The notes: generated by a model from the sequence alone, not told the origin. DNA of 64,000 nt from Pseudomonas viridiflava (GCF_900589395.1 NZ_UUIS01000084.1:52615-116614); one strand, 5' to 3'; counted from the first letter of the stretch, positions 19,344-28,713 are shown. Made by a program: numbers and translations.

Positions 19344-20072
19344 CTACCTCACCGCGCCGCGCAGGGTCAGGGAGCGTTCGATACGTCCCATGACGAAAGT
19401 CACCAGCAGCGAGACAACCACGTAGATCAGGGTTGCCGCGCTGAAGGCCTCGAACGTGTTGAACGAATACTCACTGACGTTACGCGCTTGTGCGGTCAGC
19501 TCCATCAGGCCGATGGTCAGTGCCACCGAAGAGTTCTTCAGGGTGTTGAGCGCCTCGGAGGTAAGCGGTGGAAATACCACGCGGATGGCTTGGGGCAGCA
19601 GCACGTTCATGTACATTTGTCGCGGCCGCAGGCCCAGCGCCAGGGCCGCGCCACGCTGGCCGTAGGCAATCGACTCGATGCCGGCCTTGAACAGCTCTGA
19701 CAGCTTGGCCGAGGTGAACAGGGTCAGGGCCGCGACAGCACTGAAAAAAGACGGGTAGGGCAGGTCTTGCTTGAGGTAGTCGCCCAGGCTGACTGGCAGT
19801 AACTCAGGGACGACGAAGAAGCAAATGAACATCTGCACCAGCAAGGGGATGTTGCGAAACACCTCGGTGTACAGATTGCACAACCACACCAGTGGCAGGA
19901 CGGTGCTGGTACGCAAGGTACCGACCAGTGCGCCGATCAACAGCGCCAGGCCGAAGGCAACCACAGTGGTTGCCAGGGTCCAGCCGGTGCCGGTGAGCAG
20001 CCATTGCAGATAAGAGGAGGTTTCTCCGGGGGCAAACTCCCAGAAAATACCCCAGTTCCAGTTGTAATCCAT
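19344..20072 (-). CDS. amino acid ABC transporter permease (GltJ/AatQ type)
   Basis: The 242-residue permease begins MDYNWNWGIFWEF, characteristic of GltJ-like subunits. It contains LCNLYTEVFRNIPLLVQMF and the EAA loop IAYGQRGAALALGLRPRQMY with LPQAIRVVFPPLTSEALN. It forms the membrane pore with the downstream permease. Confidence 0.9.
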   Translation of the reverse strand: MDYNWNWGIFWEFAPGETSSYLQWLLTGTGWTLATTVVAFGLALLIGALVGTLRTSTVLPLVWLCNLYTEVFRNIPLLVQMFICFFVVPELLPVSLGDYLKQDLPYPSFFSAVAALTLFTSAKLSELFKAGIESIAYGQRGAALALGLRPRQMYMNVLLPQAIRVVFPPLTSEALNTLKNSSVALTIGLMELTAQARNVSEYSFNTFEAFSAATLIYVVVSLLVTFVMGRIERSLTLRGAVR

Positions 20073-20171
20073 GCAGGCACCAGCGTTTTGAGTGGGACTG
20101 AAAAAGCAGAGGGGGCGTGAGCCTGGCAGTCACCGGCAGGTGCCTGTTGCTGCCAGGCGGGTAAAGCCGTA

Positions 20172-21071
20172 TCAGACGCCTGTGTCGTTAGGCGTAGCGA
20201 TAAGCTGCTTGAGCGCATCGCTCATCGGCAGGTTGATCACGGCGTTTTTCGGCGGGATGGGCTGCAAGAACCACTTGGGGTACAGGGTGTCGATCACGCC
20301 TGTGCTGTACAGGTTGCGCAGCGCGTCGTCGGCGAACGTCTTGAACTGCGGGTCGTTCTTGCGAATGCCGATGGCATAGGGTTCTGCCGACATCGGCTCA
20401 GGCAGCAGCGTGTAGGCATCCGGGCTGCGGCTTTGCGCAATGGTGGCCATCAGTTGCACGTCGTCGTTGATGTAGGCCGCCGCGCGACCGGTTTCCAGCA
20501 TCAGGAACGCTTCGGCCCCGTCCTTGGCATTGAGCAGCTTCAGGCCCATGGCTTTTTCACGGTCCAGGTTCTTGGTGATCCACTCGCCGCTGCCGCCGGT
20601 GATCACAACCACCGACTTGCCTTTCAGGTCGGCCAGGCTATTGATGCCGGCATTCTTCTTGACCGCGTACTTGGCGCTGGCAACGTAGCTGGTCAGCAGG
20701 AAACCGATCTGCTTCTGGCGTTCGACGGTGTTGGTGGTGACGCCACACTCCATGTCGATGGTGCCATTGATCAGCAGCGGGGTGCGGGTGGCGGCCACCA
20801 CCGAGACGTATTCGGTCTTGAGGTTGGGCTCACCGACCTTGACCTTGATCTGGTCGACGATCTTCTGGCACAGATCGATGCTGTAGCCGATGGGTTGCTG
20901 CGCATCGTTGAGGTAGGAAAATGGCAACGAGGCATCGCGATACCCAAGGGTGACGGTGCCTGACTCCTTGATCTTTTTCAGGGTGCCCGTAAGGTCTTCG
21001 GCCTGTGCGGCACTGCAAGACAGGCAGGCGGTAACGATGAGGGCAAGCAGCTTTTTCTGGTGACCAGGCAT
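20172..21071 (-). CDS. amino acid ABC transporter periplasmic binding protein (GltI/AatJ type)
   Basis: The ~299-residue family 3 binding protein has a signal peptide ending SCSAAQA before EDLTG. Motifs are GTVTLGYRDASLPFSYLND, YSIDLCQKIVDQIK, NGTIDMECGVTTNTVERQ and DLKGKSVVVITGGSGEWI. These match glutamate/aspartate-binding proteins. The ATG at 21071 has a well-placed GGAG and is preferred to an ATG five codons upstream. The gene follows an aminotransferase gene by 54 bases, so uptake and transamination appear coupled. Confidence 0.88.
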   Translation of the reverse strand: MPGHQKKLLALIVTACLSCSAAQAEDLTGTLKKIKESGTVTLGYRDASLPFSYLNDAQQPIGYSIDLCQKIVDQIKVKVGEPNLKTEYVSVVAATRTPLLINGTIDMECGVTTNTVERQKQIGFLLTSYVASAKYAVKKNAGINSLADLKGKSVVVITGGSGEWITKNLDREKAMGLKLLNAKDGAEAFLMLETGRAAAYINDDVQLMATIAQSRSPDAYTLLPEPMSAEPYAIGIRKNDPQFKTFADDALRNLYSTGVIDTLYPKWFLQPIPPKNAVINLPMSDALKQLIATPNDTGV

Positions 21072-21125
21072 GAGGATCTCCGACATTGTTATGGCAGCTT
21101 TGGGTGCGGCGAAAGGCGAAGGCTG

Positions 21126-22328
21126 TCAGCGCAGGGCTGCCAGGGCTTCACGAATGGATCCAACGGCTTTTGTTATGTGTTCGTGAGAGGTGGCGAAAGA
21201 CAGTCGGAAATACCCCGGCAGGCCAAACGCTATACCCGGCACCACCGCGACACCTGCCTGATCGAGCAGGTAGGCAGACAACTGGACGTCATCGTCAATC
21301 ACCTGGCCGTCAGGCGTGGTACGCCCGAACAACCGGCTGCACTCCGGAAAAGCATAAAAGGCACCGGCCGGTGCGCTCACCCGCAGGCCGTCGCAAGCGT
21401 TCAGGCCGTCGACCAGCAATCGGCCGCGCTCGGCATATTCCCTTGCACAACGGCTGACGAAGTCCTGAGGGCCTTCAAGCGCCGCACGTGAAGCTTCCTG
21501 GGAAATGCCGCTGGCGCCCGAGGTGCTCTGCGACTGGATCTTGCTGATGGCCGCGACCAGTGCCCTGGGACCTGCGCCATAGCCGATCCGCCAGCCGGTC
21601 ATGGCGTAGGCCTTGGCCACGCCATTGATCAACAGGGTGCGCTCGCGCAACTGCGGGCAGGCGTTGGCGAACGAAACGAAAGGCTGGTCGGCCAGCACGA
21701 CATGCTCGTAGATCTCGTCGGACATGATCAGCACATTCGTAAACGCTTCCAGGACCTTGCCCAGCGCCTGCAGCTCGTCGTGCGAGTAGATGGCGCCGCT
21801 GGGGTTGCAGGGCGAATTGAGGATCAGCCAGCGGGTCTTGCCGTTCAGCGCGCCTTGCAACCTCTCAGGCGTAAGCTTGAAGCCTGTGTCGATGTCGCAG
21901 GGGATCACGTGGGCGATGCCGCCATTGAGCGTGACGATATCGGAGTAGGACACCCAGTACGGCGCCGGAATGATGACTTCATCACCCGGTTCAAGGGTCG
22001 CTACGAACGTGTTGTAGATGACCTGCTTGGCGCCATTGCCGACGGTGATTTCGTCGACGCTGTAGGTCAGGCCGTTTTCGCGTTGAAACTTGTCGGCGAT
22101 GGCTTGGCGCAATGCCAGCGTGCCTTGCGGCGCGGTGTAGCGGGTATGGCCATCCAGCATCGCCTGATGGGCGGCGGCAATGATATGAGGGGGTGTGTCG
22201 AAGTCAGGCTCGCCGATGCTCATGTCGACAATGTCGCGGCCCTGGCTGGCCAGCGCCTTGGCACGCATCGAAATGACCATGCTCGGAGAAGAAGAAATCT
22301 GTTTGACGCGTCGACTTTCAAAATCCAT
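21126..22328 (-). CDS. class I PLP-dependent aminotransferase (aspartate aminotransferase-like)
   Basis: The 400-residue fold type I aminotransferase has YTAPQGTLALRQAIADKF, NSPCNPSGAIYS, SDEIYEHV and the PLP lysine K239 in NGVAKAYAMTGWRIGYGAG. The arginine of LPGYFRLSFATS would bind the substrate carboxylate. The start at 22328 has a good ribosome binding site (GAAAGGCGAG); a frame extending to 22391 lacks one. It is first in an operon with an acidic-amino-acid-type ABC transporter, which suggests an imported dicarboxylic amino acid as substrate, but the exact one is not known. Confidence 0.88.
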   Translation of the reverse strand: MDFESRRVKQISSSPSMVISMRAKALASQGRDIVDMSIGEPDFDTPPHIIAAAHQAMLDGHTRYTAPQGTLALRQAIADKFQRENGLTYSVDEITVGNGAKQVIYNTFVATLEPGDEVIIPAPYWVSYSDIVTLNGGIAHVIPCDIDTGFKLTPERLQGALNGKTRWLILNSPCNPSGAIYSHDELQALGKVLEAFTNVLIMSDEIYEHVVLADQPFVSFANACPQLRERTLLINGVAKAYAMTGWRIGYGAGPRALVAAISKIQSQSTSGASGISQEASRAALEGPQDFVSRCAREYAERGRLLVDGLNACDGLRVSAPAGAFYAFPECSRLFGRTTPDGQVIDDDVQLSAYLLDQAGVAVVPGIAFGLPGYFRLSFATSHEHITKAVGSIREALAALR

Positions 22329-22661
22329 GAAAATACTCGCCTTTCGTGAAGATCTCTCAGGCGTACTGGCGCCTGTCTTGTTGTAGGACATAGTATGACC
22401 CTAGAAAAATTTTTTTCGCAACAAGCAGAATTACTTCTTGAATAAGCGCTTCAAGCCGGTGGTTTTTGCAGGATTTGAGCCAAAAGTCGAAGTGTGTGAG
22501 TCTTTAACGGAAGGTGCAGGGTAGAAGGCTTGAGCGAGGAGATACGATGAGTGATCGCATTGTGCCGGCGAAGGGAAGGGCGGACAGAAAAACAGGCGGT
22601 TGCCAGCGTTGACGGCAGAGGGCAGGCAATCGGGGAGTGGCCTCCCCGATCAAGGGCAGGA
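22329..22661. other. intergenic region: promoter side of the aminotransferase-transporter operon
   Basis: This 333-bp stretch has no convincing gene. Reading the minus strand, an A/T tract (22405-22416) and a CATACT box lie just upstream of the aminotransferase leader and may be part of its promoter. A GC-rich inverted repeat ATCGGGGAG/CTCCCCGAT at 22629-22650 follows ribH and could end its transcript, though no T-run is visible. Confidence 0.5.
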
Positions 22662-23168
22662 TCAGCCGACCGCTTTTTGCGGCGCAGCCAGGTGATGCAA
22701 CTGACGCACCTTGGCCAGGGTGTCGGCGCAGGTGCGGGCCGCTTCTTCACCCTTGTGCACGAAATGATCGAAGAAGAACTTCTGGTGCTCGTCACCGGCA
22801 TGGAAGTGATGCGGGGTCAGGACCACCGAGAACACCGGCACCTGGGTTTCCAGCTGCACCTGCATCAAGCCGCTGATCACCGACTGGGCGACGAATTCGT
22901 GACGATAGATACCGCCATCCACCACCAGGCCGGCGGCGACGATGCCGGCATAGCGGCCGGTGTTGGCGAGCAGTTTGGCGTGCAGGGGAATTTCAAAGGC
23001 GCCACCGACTTCGAACAGGTCGATGTCGTTTTCGCTGTAGCCTTGACGGATGATCTCGGCAAGAAAGCCCTTGCGGCTCTGGTCGACAATATCCTTGTGC
23101 CAGCTGGCCTGGATGAAAGCGATGCGTTCGTTGGCGTGGCTTTTGCTGTTAATAGCGGTAGGTTGCAC
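22662..23168 (-). CDS. ribH: 6,7-dimethyl-8-ribityllumazine synthase (RibH2-like)
   Basis: The 168-residue enzyme makes the lumazine precursor of riboflavin. Motifs are FIQASWHKDIVDQSRKGF, the substrate-binding VGGAFEIPLHAKLL, GLVVDGGIYRHEFVAQSV and VPVFSVVLTPHHF. The ASWHKDIV form recalls the RibH2 subtype. The likely start is GTG at 23168 after CAGGAGTCAGAACAC; an ATG-led extension to 23288 would run through the leader. An FMN riboswitch precedes it, so it is repressed when FMN is plentiful. Confidence 0.92.
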   Translation of the reverse strand: MQPTAINSKSHANERIAFIQASWHKDIVDQSRKGFLAEIIRQGYSENDIDLFEVGGAFEIPLHAKLLANTGRYAGIVAAGLVVDGGIYRHEFVAQSVISGLMQVQLETQVPVFSVVLTPHHFHAGDEHQKFFFDHFVHKGEEAARTCADTLAKVRQLHHLAAPQKAVG

Positions 23169-23179
23169 GTGTTCTGACT

Positions 23180-23200
23180 CCTGTTTATCAATAAAACAGG
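23180..23200 (-). promoter_or_regulatory. hairpin overlapping the ribH Shine-Dalgarno
   Basis: On the minus strand CCTGTTT and AAACAGG form a seven-pair stem whose 3' side includes the AGG of the ribH ribosome binding site. It is the likely expression platform through which the FMN riboswitch controls translation. Confidence 0.55.
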
Positions 23201-23290
23201 GCGTTTTGATCGAAGGGGATACCGCTGGCGCATGCTTGCATCGAAACCTTGCCGGCTTTCGACGAGACGCCCCTGCGGTGACACGCATCC

Positions 23291-23434
23291 CGTTCTCTCT
23301 TCATCCGGACTATGACCGTCGGCCCCGGGATCGCACCGGGTCTGCTGACCTGCAGGCATGAGGCTGCAGCGCTCGCGGGCTAGACGCTGTGCGTCATTAC
23401 CGCCGGTGGGGACTTGCACCCCGCCCTGAGAACG
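23291..23434 (-). promoter_or_regulatory. FMN riboswitch (RFN element)
   Basis: On the minus strand the element opens with CGTTCTCAGGGCGGGG and continues with the conserved CCCCACCGGCGGTAA. It then shows GTCAGCAGACCCGGTG, GGGGCCGACGGTCATAGTCC and closes with GGATGAAGAGAGAACG, pairing with the opening segment as P1. These are the hallmark RFN boxes. It lies ~120 bases upstream of ribH. Confidence 0.95.
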
Positions 23435-23615
23435 TTGCCGGCCATGGTGTGGCGTCGGCGCAGGATTTTTATCACAGTTACAGTCAGGATGCTTGGACAC
23501 TTTAGTATGGTATTCATGCATTTTGCTTATAACAGCAGAGCTCTGTGCCGGCCGCTGTGACGCTGGCGCAATGGCTGCGACGTCACGATGGCCATTTTTT
23601 CACCCGGGAGTTTTC

Positions 23616-24620
23616 ATGAACACGATCGATCTGCGCAGCGATACCGTCACCCAGCCGTCGGCCGGCATGCGAGCGGCCATGGCCGAGGCGCCGCTGGGCG
23701 ATGACGTGTACGGCGAAGACCCGACCGTCAATCGCTTGCAGGCGGTCGTGGCCGAACGGCTGGGGTTCGAGGCAGCCCTGTTTGTACCCAGCGGCACTAT
23801 GAGCAACCTGCTCGGGTTGATGGCCCATTGCGAACGTGGTGATGAATACATCGTCGGCCAGCAGGCGCACACCTACAAATACGAAGGCGGTGGCGCGGCG
23901 GTGCTGGGGTCGATCCAGCCGCAGCCGCTGGAAGTCCAGGCCGATGGCTCGCTGGATTTGCAGCAGGTGCTGGCCGCGATCAAGCCGGACGATTTCCACT
24001 TTGCCCGTACCCGCCTGCTGGCCCTGGAAAACACCATGCAAGGCAAGGTGCTGCCACTCGATTACCTGGCAGCGGCGCGCCAGTTGACCCGCGCCCACGG
24101 CCTGGCCCTGCACCTGGACGGCGCCCGGTTGTACAACGCTGCGGTGCAGCTGGGCGTCGAAGCCCGTGAGATCACCCGGCATTTCGACTCGGTCTCGATC
24201 TGCCTGTCCAAGGGCCTGGGCGCGCCGGTGGGCTCGGTGCTGTGCGGTTCGCAGGCACTGATCGCCAAGGCGGCGCGGTTGCGCAAGATGGTCGGCGGCG
24301 GCATGCGCCAGGCCGGGCTGCTGGCGGCGGCAGGGTTGTACGCGCTCGATCACCAGGTGCAGCGCCTGGCGGACGACCATGCCAATGCGGCGCGGCTGGG
24401 CGAGGGCTTGAGTGCGCTGGGGCTTGAGGTCGAGCCGGTGCAGACCAACATGGTCTATGTGCACATGGGGGAGCGCGCCGCCGCCCTCAAGGCCTATTGC
24501 GCTTCGCATGGCGTGGTCGTGAGTGCCGCGCCGCGCTTGCGCCTAGTGACGCACCTGGATGTCTCGGCGGCGCAGGTCGAGCAGGTGCTGGGCCTATTCG
24601 CAGGCTTTGCCCGCTCATGA
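23616..24620 (+). CDS. ltaE: low-specificity L-threonine aldolase
   Basis: The 334-residue PLP enzyme cleaves L-threonine/allo-threonine to glycine and acetaldehyde. Motifs are IDLRSDTVTQPSAGMRAAM, GDDVYGEDPTVNRLQ, FVPSGTMSNLLGLM, HLDGARLYNAAVQLG and the PLP lysine K199 in ICLSKGLGAPVGSVL. The ATG at 23616 has GGGAG upstream; the longer frame from 23493 is not needed. Confidence 0.93.
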   Translation: MNTIDLRSDTVTQPSAGMRAAMAEAPLGDDVYGEDPTVNRLQAVVAERLGFEAALFVPSGTMSNLLGLMAHCERGDEYIVGQQAHTYKYEGGGAAVLGSIQPQPLEVQADGSLDLQQVLAAIKPDDFHFARTRLLALENTMQGKVLPLDYLAAARQLTRAHGLALHLDGARLYNAAVQLGVEAREITRHFDSVSICLSKGLGAPVGSVLCGSQALIAKAARLRKMVGGGMRQAGLLAAAGLYALDHQVQRLADDHANAARLGEGLSALGLEVEPVQTNMVYVHMGERAAALKAYCASHGVVVSAAPRLRLVTHLDVSAAQVEQVLGLFAGFARS

Positions 24621-24764
24621 GGCGTCCGACAGTCCAATTGAACGTGCCTATCACATAAACACACTGTACCGGGGCAGCAACGCCTATATAATGCGGCCCT
24701 TTGCCGTCGTTACGTCGCGTGACGTTGTGGACGGGCCTGGCTGCAGTTTCCGTGGAAGAACCTA

Positions 24765-27389
24765 ATGAAAAGCGCAGAAATCCGTGAAGCCTTCCTGAGC
24801 TTCTTCGAAGAGCAAGGCCACACCCGTGTGGCCTCCAGCTCCCTGATCCCGGGCAACGACCCGACCCTGCTGTTCACCAACGCCGGCATGAACCAGTTCA
24901 AGGACTGCTTCCTGGGCCAGGAAAAGCGGGCCTATACCCGCGCCGTGACCAGCCAGAAGTGCGTGCGCGCCGGTGGCAAGCACAACGACCTGGAAAACGT
25001 CGGCTACACCGCCCGTCACCACACGTTCTTCGAAATGCTGGGCAACTTCAGCTTCGGTGACTACTTCAAGCGTGACGCGATCACCTTCGCCTGGACGTTC
25101 CTGACCTCCGACAAGTGGCTGAACCTGCCCAAGGAAAAGCTGTGGGTCACCGTCTACGCCACCGACGACGAAGCCTACGACATCTGGACCAAGGAAGTCG
25201 GCGTACCGGCCGAGCGCATGGTGCGCATCGGCGACAACAAGGGCGCGCCTTATGCTTCGGATAACTTCTGGACCATGGGCGACACCGGTCCCTGCGGCCC
25301 GTGCACCGAGATCTTCTTTGACCATGGCGCCGACATCTGGGGCGGTCCGCCCGGTTCGCCCGAAGAAGACGGCGACCGCTACATCGAGATCTGGAACAAC
25401 GTCTTCATGCAGTTCAATCGCACTGCCGATGGCGTGTTGCATCCGTTGCCAGCGCCGTCGGTCGACACCGGCATGGGCCTGGAGCGGGTCAGTGCGGTCA
25501 TGCAACATGTGCATTCCAACTACGAGATCGACCTGTTCCAGAACCTGCTGGCCGGCTCGGCCCAGGCCATCGGTTGCAGCAACGATGCCCAGGCATCGCT
25601 CAAGGTCGTGGCCGACCACATCCGCTCGTGCGGCTTCCTGATCGCCGACGGCGTGCTGCCGTCCAATGAAGGTCGCGGCTACGTGCTGCGTCGCATCATT
25701 CGTCGTGCCTGCCGTCACGGCAACAAGCTGGGCGCCAAGGGCAGCTTTTTCCACAAGATCGTCGCCGCGCTGGTGGCCGAGATGGGCCACGCCTATCCGG
25801 AGCTGGTGCAGCAGCAGGCGCACATCGAGCGGGTGTTGCAGGCCGAGGAAGAACAGTTCGCCAAGACCCTGGAGCAGGGCCTGAAAATCCTCGAGCAGGA
25901 CCTGGCCGAGCTCAAGGGCACCGTGGTACCGGGTGAAGTGGTGTTCAAGCTCTACGACACCTACGGTTTTCCGATGGACCTGACCGGCGACATCGCTCGC
26001 GAGCGCGAGCTGACCCTGGACGAGGCCGGCTTCGAGCGTGAGATGGAAGCCCAGCGTGTGCGTGCGCGTTCGGCCAGCTCGTTCGGCATGGACTACAACA
26101 GCCTGGTCAAGGTCGATGTACCGACCGTGTTCACCGGCTATGCAGCGACCAGCGGCGAAGCCGGTGTGGTTGCGCTCTACAAGGACGGCCAGGCGGTCGC
26201 GCAGCTCAATGAAGGCGAGGAGGGGGTGGTCATTCTCGACACCACGCCGTTCTATGCCGAGTCCGGCGGCCAGATCGGCGACAGCGGCTACCTGCAGGCG
26301 GGCGATGTGCGCTTTGATGTGCGCGACACCACCAAGACCGGTGGTGCGTTCCTGCACCACGGCGTCGTGGCCGCTGGCAGCCTGAAAGTGGGCGACCGCC
26401 TGCAGACCCAGGTGACTGCCGAAGTGCGTCAGGCCACGTCTCTGAACCACTCGGCCACTCACTTGTTGCACGAAGCCCTGCGCCGCGTGCTCGGTGAGCA
26501 CGTGCAGCAGAAAGGCTCGCTGGTCGACAGCCAGCGCCTGCGTTTCGACTTCAGCCATTTCGAGGCGATCAAGCCTGAGCAGTTGCGCCAGCTCGAAGAC
26601 ATCGTCAACGCCGAAGTGCGCAAGAACACTGAAGTGCTGACCGAAGAAACCGATATCGAAACCGCCAAGGCCCGGGGCGCCATGGCACTGTTCGGCGAGA
26701 AGTATGGCGACACCGTGCGGGTATTGAGCATGGGTGGAGCGTTCTCCGTCGAGCTGTGCGGCGGTATCCACGCCAATCGCACCGGCGATATTGCCCTGTT
26801 CAAGATTGTCAGTGAAAGTGGCGTGGCCGCCGGTGTGCGTCGTATCGAAGCGATCACCGGTGCCGCGGCACTGGCCTGGCTGAACTCGGCCGAAGAACAA
26901 CTCAAGGAAGCGGCGACCCTGGTCAAGGGCAATCGCGACAACCTGCTGGACAAGCTGTCGGCGGTGCTGGAGCGCAACCGCCAGCTGGAAAAGCAACTGG
27001 AACAACTGCAGGCCAAGGCGGCCAGCGCCGCCGGCGACGATCTGTCGTCGACCGCAGTGGACGTCAAGGGTGTGAAGGTCCTGACTGCCCGCCTGGACGG
27101 TCAGGATGGCAAGGCGCTGCTGGCGCTGGTCGATCAGTTGAAGAACAAGCTTGGCCGCGCAGTGATCCTGCTCGGCGGGGTGCAGGACGGCAAGGTCGTA
27201 CTGGTTGCAGGCGTGACCAAGGACCTGACCGGCCAACTCAAGGCCGGTGATCTGATGAAGCAGGCGGCCGCGGCGGTCGGTGGCAAGGGCGGCGGTCGCC
27301 CTGACATGGCCCAGGGCGGCGGCGTCGATGCGACGGCGCTGGATGCGGCGCTCGCATTGACCGTGCCTTTCGTGGAACAGGGTATCTGA
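24765..27389 (+). CDS. alaS: alanyl-tRNA synthetase
   Basis: The 874-residue class II synthetase has the N-terminal motif MKSAEIREAFLSFFEEQGH and catalytic core FTNAGMNQFKDCFLG, then DTGPCGPCTEIFFDHG. The editing domain has zinc ligands in NHSATHLLHEALR and CGGIHANRTGDI. A C-terminal coiled coil (NRQLEKQLEQLQAKAA) and glycine-rich domain (GGKGGGRPDMAQGGG) follow. Full length. A candidate -10 TATAAT lies at 24687-24692. Confidence 0.98.
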   Translation: MKSAEIREAFLSFFEEQGHTRVASSSLIPGNDPTLLFTNAGMNQFKDCFLGQEKRAYTRAVTSQKCVRAGGKHNDLENVGYTARHHTFFEMLGNFSFGDYFKRDAITFAWTFLTSDKWLNLPKEKLWVTVYATDDEAYDIWTKEVGVPAERMVRIGDNKGAPYASDNFWTMGDTGPCGPCTEIFFDHGADIWGGPPGSPEEDGDRYIEIWNNVFMQFNRTADGVLHPLPAPSVDTGMGLERVSAVMQHVHSNYEIDLFQNLLAGSAQAIGCSNDAQASLKVVADHIRSCGFLIADGVLPSNEGRGYVLRRIIRRACRHGNKLGAKGSFFHKIVAALVAEMGHAYPELVQQQAHIERVLQAEEEQFAKTLEQGLKILEQDLAELKGTVVPGEVVFKLYDTYGFPMDLTGDIARERELTLDEAGFEREMEAQRVRARSASSFGMDYNSLVKVDVPTVFTGYAATSGEAGVVALYKDGQAVAQLNEGEEGVVILDTTPFYAESGGQIGDSGYLQAGDVRFDVRDTTKTGGAFLHHGVVAAGSLKVGDRLQTQVTAEVRQATSLNHSATHLLHEALRRVLGEHVQQKGSLVDSQRLRFDFSHFEAIKPEQLRQLEDIVNAEVRKNTEVLTEETDIETAKARGAMALFGEKYGDTVRVLSMGGAFSVELCGGIHANRTGDIALFKIVSESGVAAGVRRIEAITGAAALAWLNSAEEQLKEAATLVKGNRDNLLDKLSAVLERNRQLEKQLEQLQAKAASAAGDDLSSTAVDVKGVKVLTARLDGQDGKALLALVDQLKNKLGRAVILLGGVQDGKVVLVAGVTKDLTGQLKAGDLMKQAAAAVGGKGGGRPDMAQGGGVDATALDAALALTVPFVEQGI

Positions 27390-27398
27390 CCCGGTGTA

Positions 27399-27426
27399 CC
27401 GGCCTGCCGGACAACCGGCAGGCCGG
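27399..27426 (+). terminator. strong hairpin between alaS and lysC
   Basis: CCGGCCTGCCGG and CCGGCAGGCCGG form a perfect 12-pair stem with a four-base loop, just after the alaS stop. No T-run follows, so it may be a processing or stability element or a weak terminator. Confidence 0.6.
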
Positions 27427-27480
27427 ACCTGGATTGAATGTTAACGGGTGCCTTTTTAAGGGCTCTGAGGCGGCATTGAG

Positions 27481-28713
27481 ATGGCTTTGATCGTACAGAA
27501 ATTTGGCGGCACCTCCGTCGGCACTGTCGAACGGATCGAACAGGTGGCGGAGAAAATCAAGAAGTTCCGCGAGGCCGGTGACGACCTGGTGGTCGTGCTG
27601 TCGGCCATGAGCGGCGAAACCAATCGGCTGATCGACCTGGCCCGGCAGATCACCGATCAGCCGGTCCCGCGCGAGCTGGACGTGATCGTGTCCACCGGCG
27701 AACAGGTGACCATTGGTCTGCTGGCCATGGCCCTGATCAAGCGCGGTGTGCCGGCGGTGTCCTACACCGGCAACCAGGTGCGCATTCTGACTGACAGCGC
27801 GCACACCAAGGCGCGCATCCTGGACATCGACGACCAGAAGATTCGCGCCGACCTCAAGGCGGGTCGCGTGGTGGTGGTTGCAGGCTTCCAGGGCGTTGAC
27901 GAGAGCGGCAATATCACCACTCTCGGTCGTGGCGGCTCGGACACCACTGGCGTGGCGCTGGCGGCGGCCTTGAAGGCCAGCGAGTGCCAGATCTATACCG
28001 ATGTCGATGGCGTCTACACCACGGACCCGCGGGTCGTGGCGCAGGCTCGGCGGCTGGAGAAGATCACCTTCGAAGAGATGCTGGAAATGGCCAGCCTCGG
28101 GTCCAAGGTGTTGCAGATCCGTTCCGTCGAGTTTGCCGGCAAATACAATGTCCCGCTGCGCGTCCTGCACAGCTTCAAGGAGGGTCCGGGCACCCTCATT
28201 ACCATTGATGAAGAGGAATCCATGGAACAGCCGATCATTTCCGGCATCGCTTTCAATCGCGATGAAGCCAAGCTGACGATCCGTGGCGTGCCAGACACCC
28301 CGGGCGTGGCCTTCAAGATCCTGGGCCCGGTCAGCGCCGCGAATGTCGAGGTCGACATGATCGTGCAAAATGTTTCGCACGATAACACCACCGACTTCAC
28401 CTTTACCGTGCACCGCAACGACTACCAGGCGGCCTTGCAGATTCTGGAGAACACCGCGCGTGAAATCAGCGCCCGTGAAGTTTCCGGCGATACCAAGATC
28501 GCCAAGGTGTCGATCGTCGGCGTCGGCATGCGTTCGCACGCCGGTGTTGCCAGTCGCATGTTCGAAGCGCTGGCCAAGGAGAGCATCAACATCCAGATGA
28601 TCTCCACGTCCGAAATCAAGGTGTCGGTCGTGATCGAAGAGAAGTACCTCGAACTGGCCGTACGTGCGCTGCACACAGCCTTCGAGCTGGATGCCCCTCG
28701 TCAGGGCGAGTGA
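27481..28713 (+). CDS. lysC: aspartate kinase (aspartokinase)
   Basis: The 410-residue enzyme phosphorylates aspartate, the entry to lysine, threonine and methionine synthesis. It begins with the kinase motif MALIVQKFGGTSVGTVERI, has GFQGVDESGNITTLGRGGSD, YTDVDGVYTTDPR and two C-terminal ACT domains for feedback control. An internal in-frame ATG at 28222 with its own Shine-Dalgarno (GAAGAGGAA) would give a 163-residue regulatory beta subunit, as in alpha2beta2 aspartokinases. Confidence 0.96.
   Translation: MALIVQKFGGTSVGTVERIEQVAEKIKKFREAGDDLVVVLSAMSGETNRLIDLARQITDQPVPRELDVIVSTGEQVTIGLLAMALIKRGVPAVSYTGNQVRILTDSAHTKARILDIDDQKIRADLKAGRVVVVAGFQGVDESGNITTLGRGGSDTTGVALAAALKASECQIYTDVDGVYTTDPRVVAQARRLEKITFEEMLEMASLGSKVLQIRSVEFAGKYNVPLRVLHSFKEGPGTLITIDEEESMEQPIISGIAFNRDEAKLTIRGVPDTPGVAFKILGPVSAANVEVDMIVQNVSHDNTTDFTFTVHRNDYQAALQILENTAREISAREVSGDTKIAKVSIVGVGMRSHAGVASRMFEALAKESINIQMISTSEIKVSVVIEEKYLELAVRALHTAFELDAPRQGE

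Larger units (their letters stand above)
23169..23615. other. intergenic region between divergent ribH and the threonine aldolase gene
   Basis: This 447-bp region contains the FMN riboswitch and Shine-Dalgarno hairpin on the minus strand. From ~23440 to 23615 it holds the promoter zone and leader of the plus-strand aldolase. No other gene is seen. Confidence 0.7.

Noticed and set aside
24762..27236. 824-codon minus-strand open frame opposite alaS
   Set aside because: Antisense artefact of alaS codon usage; no family features.
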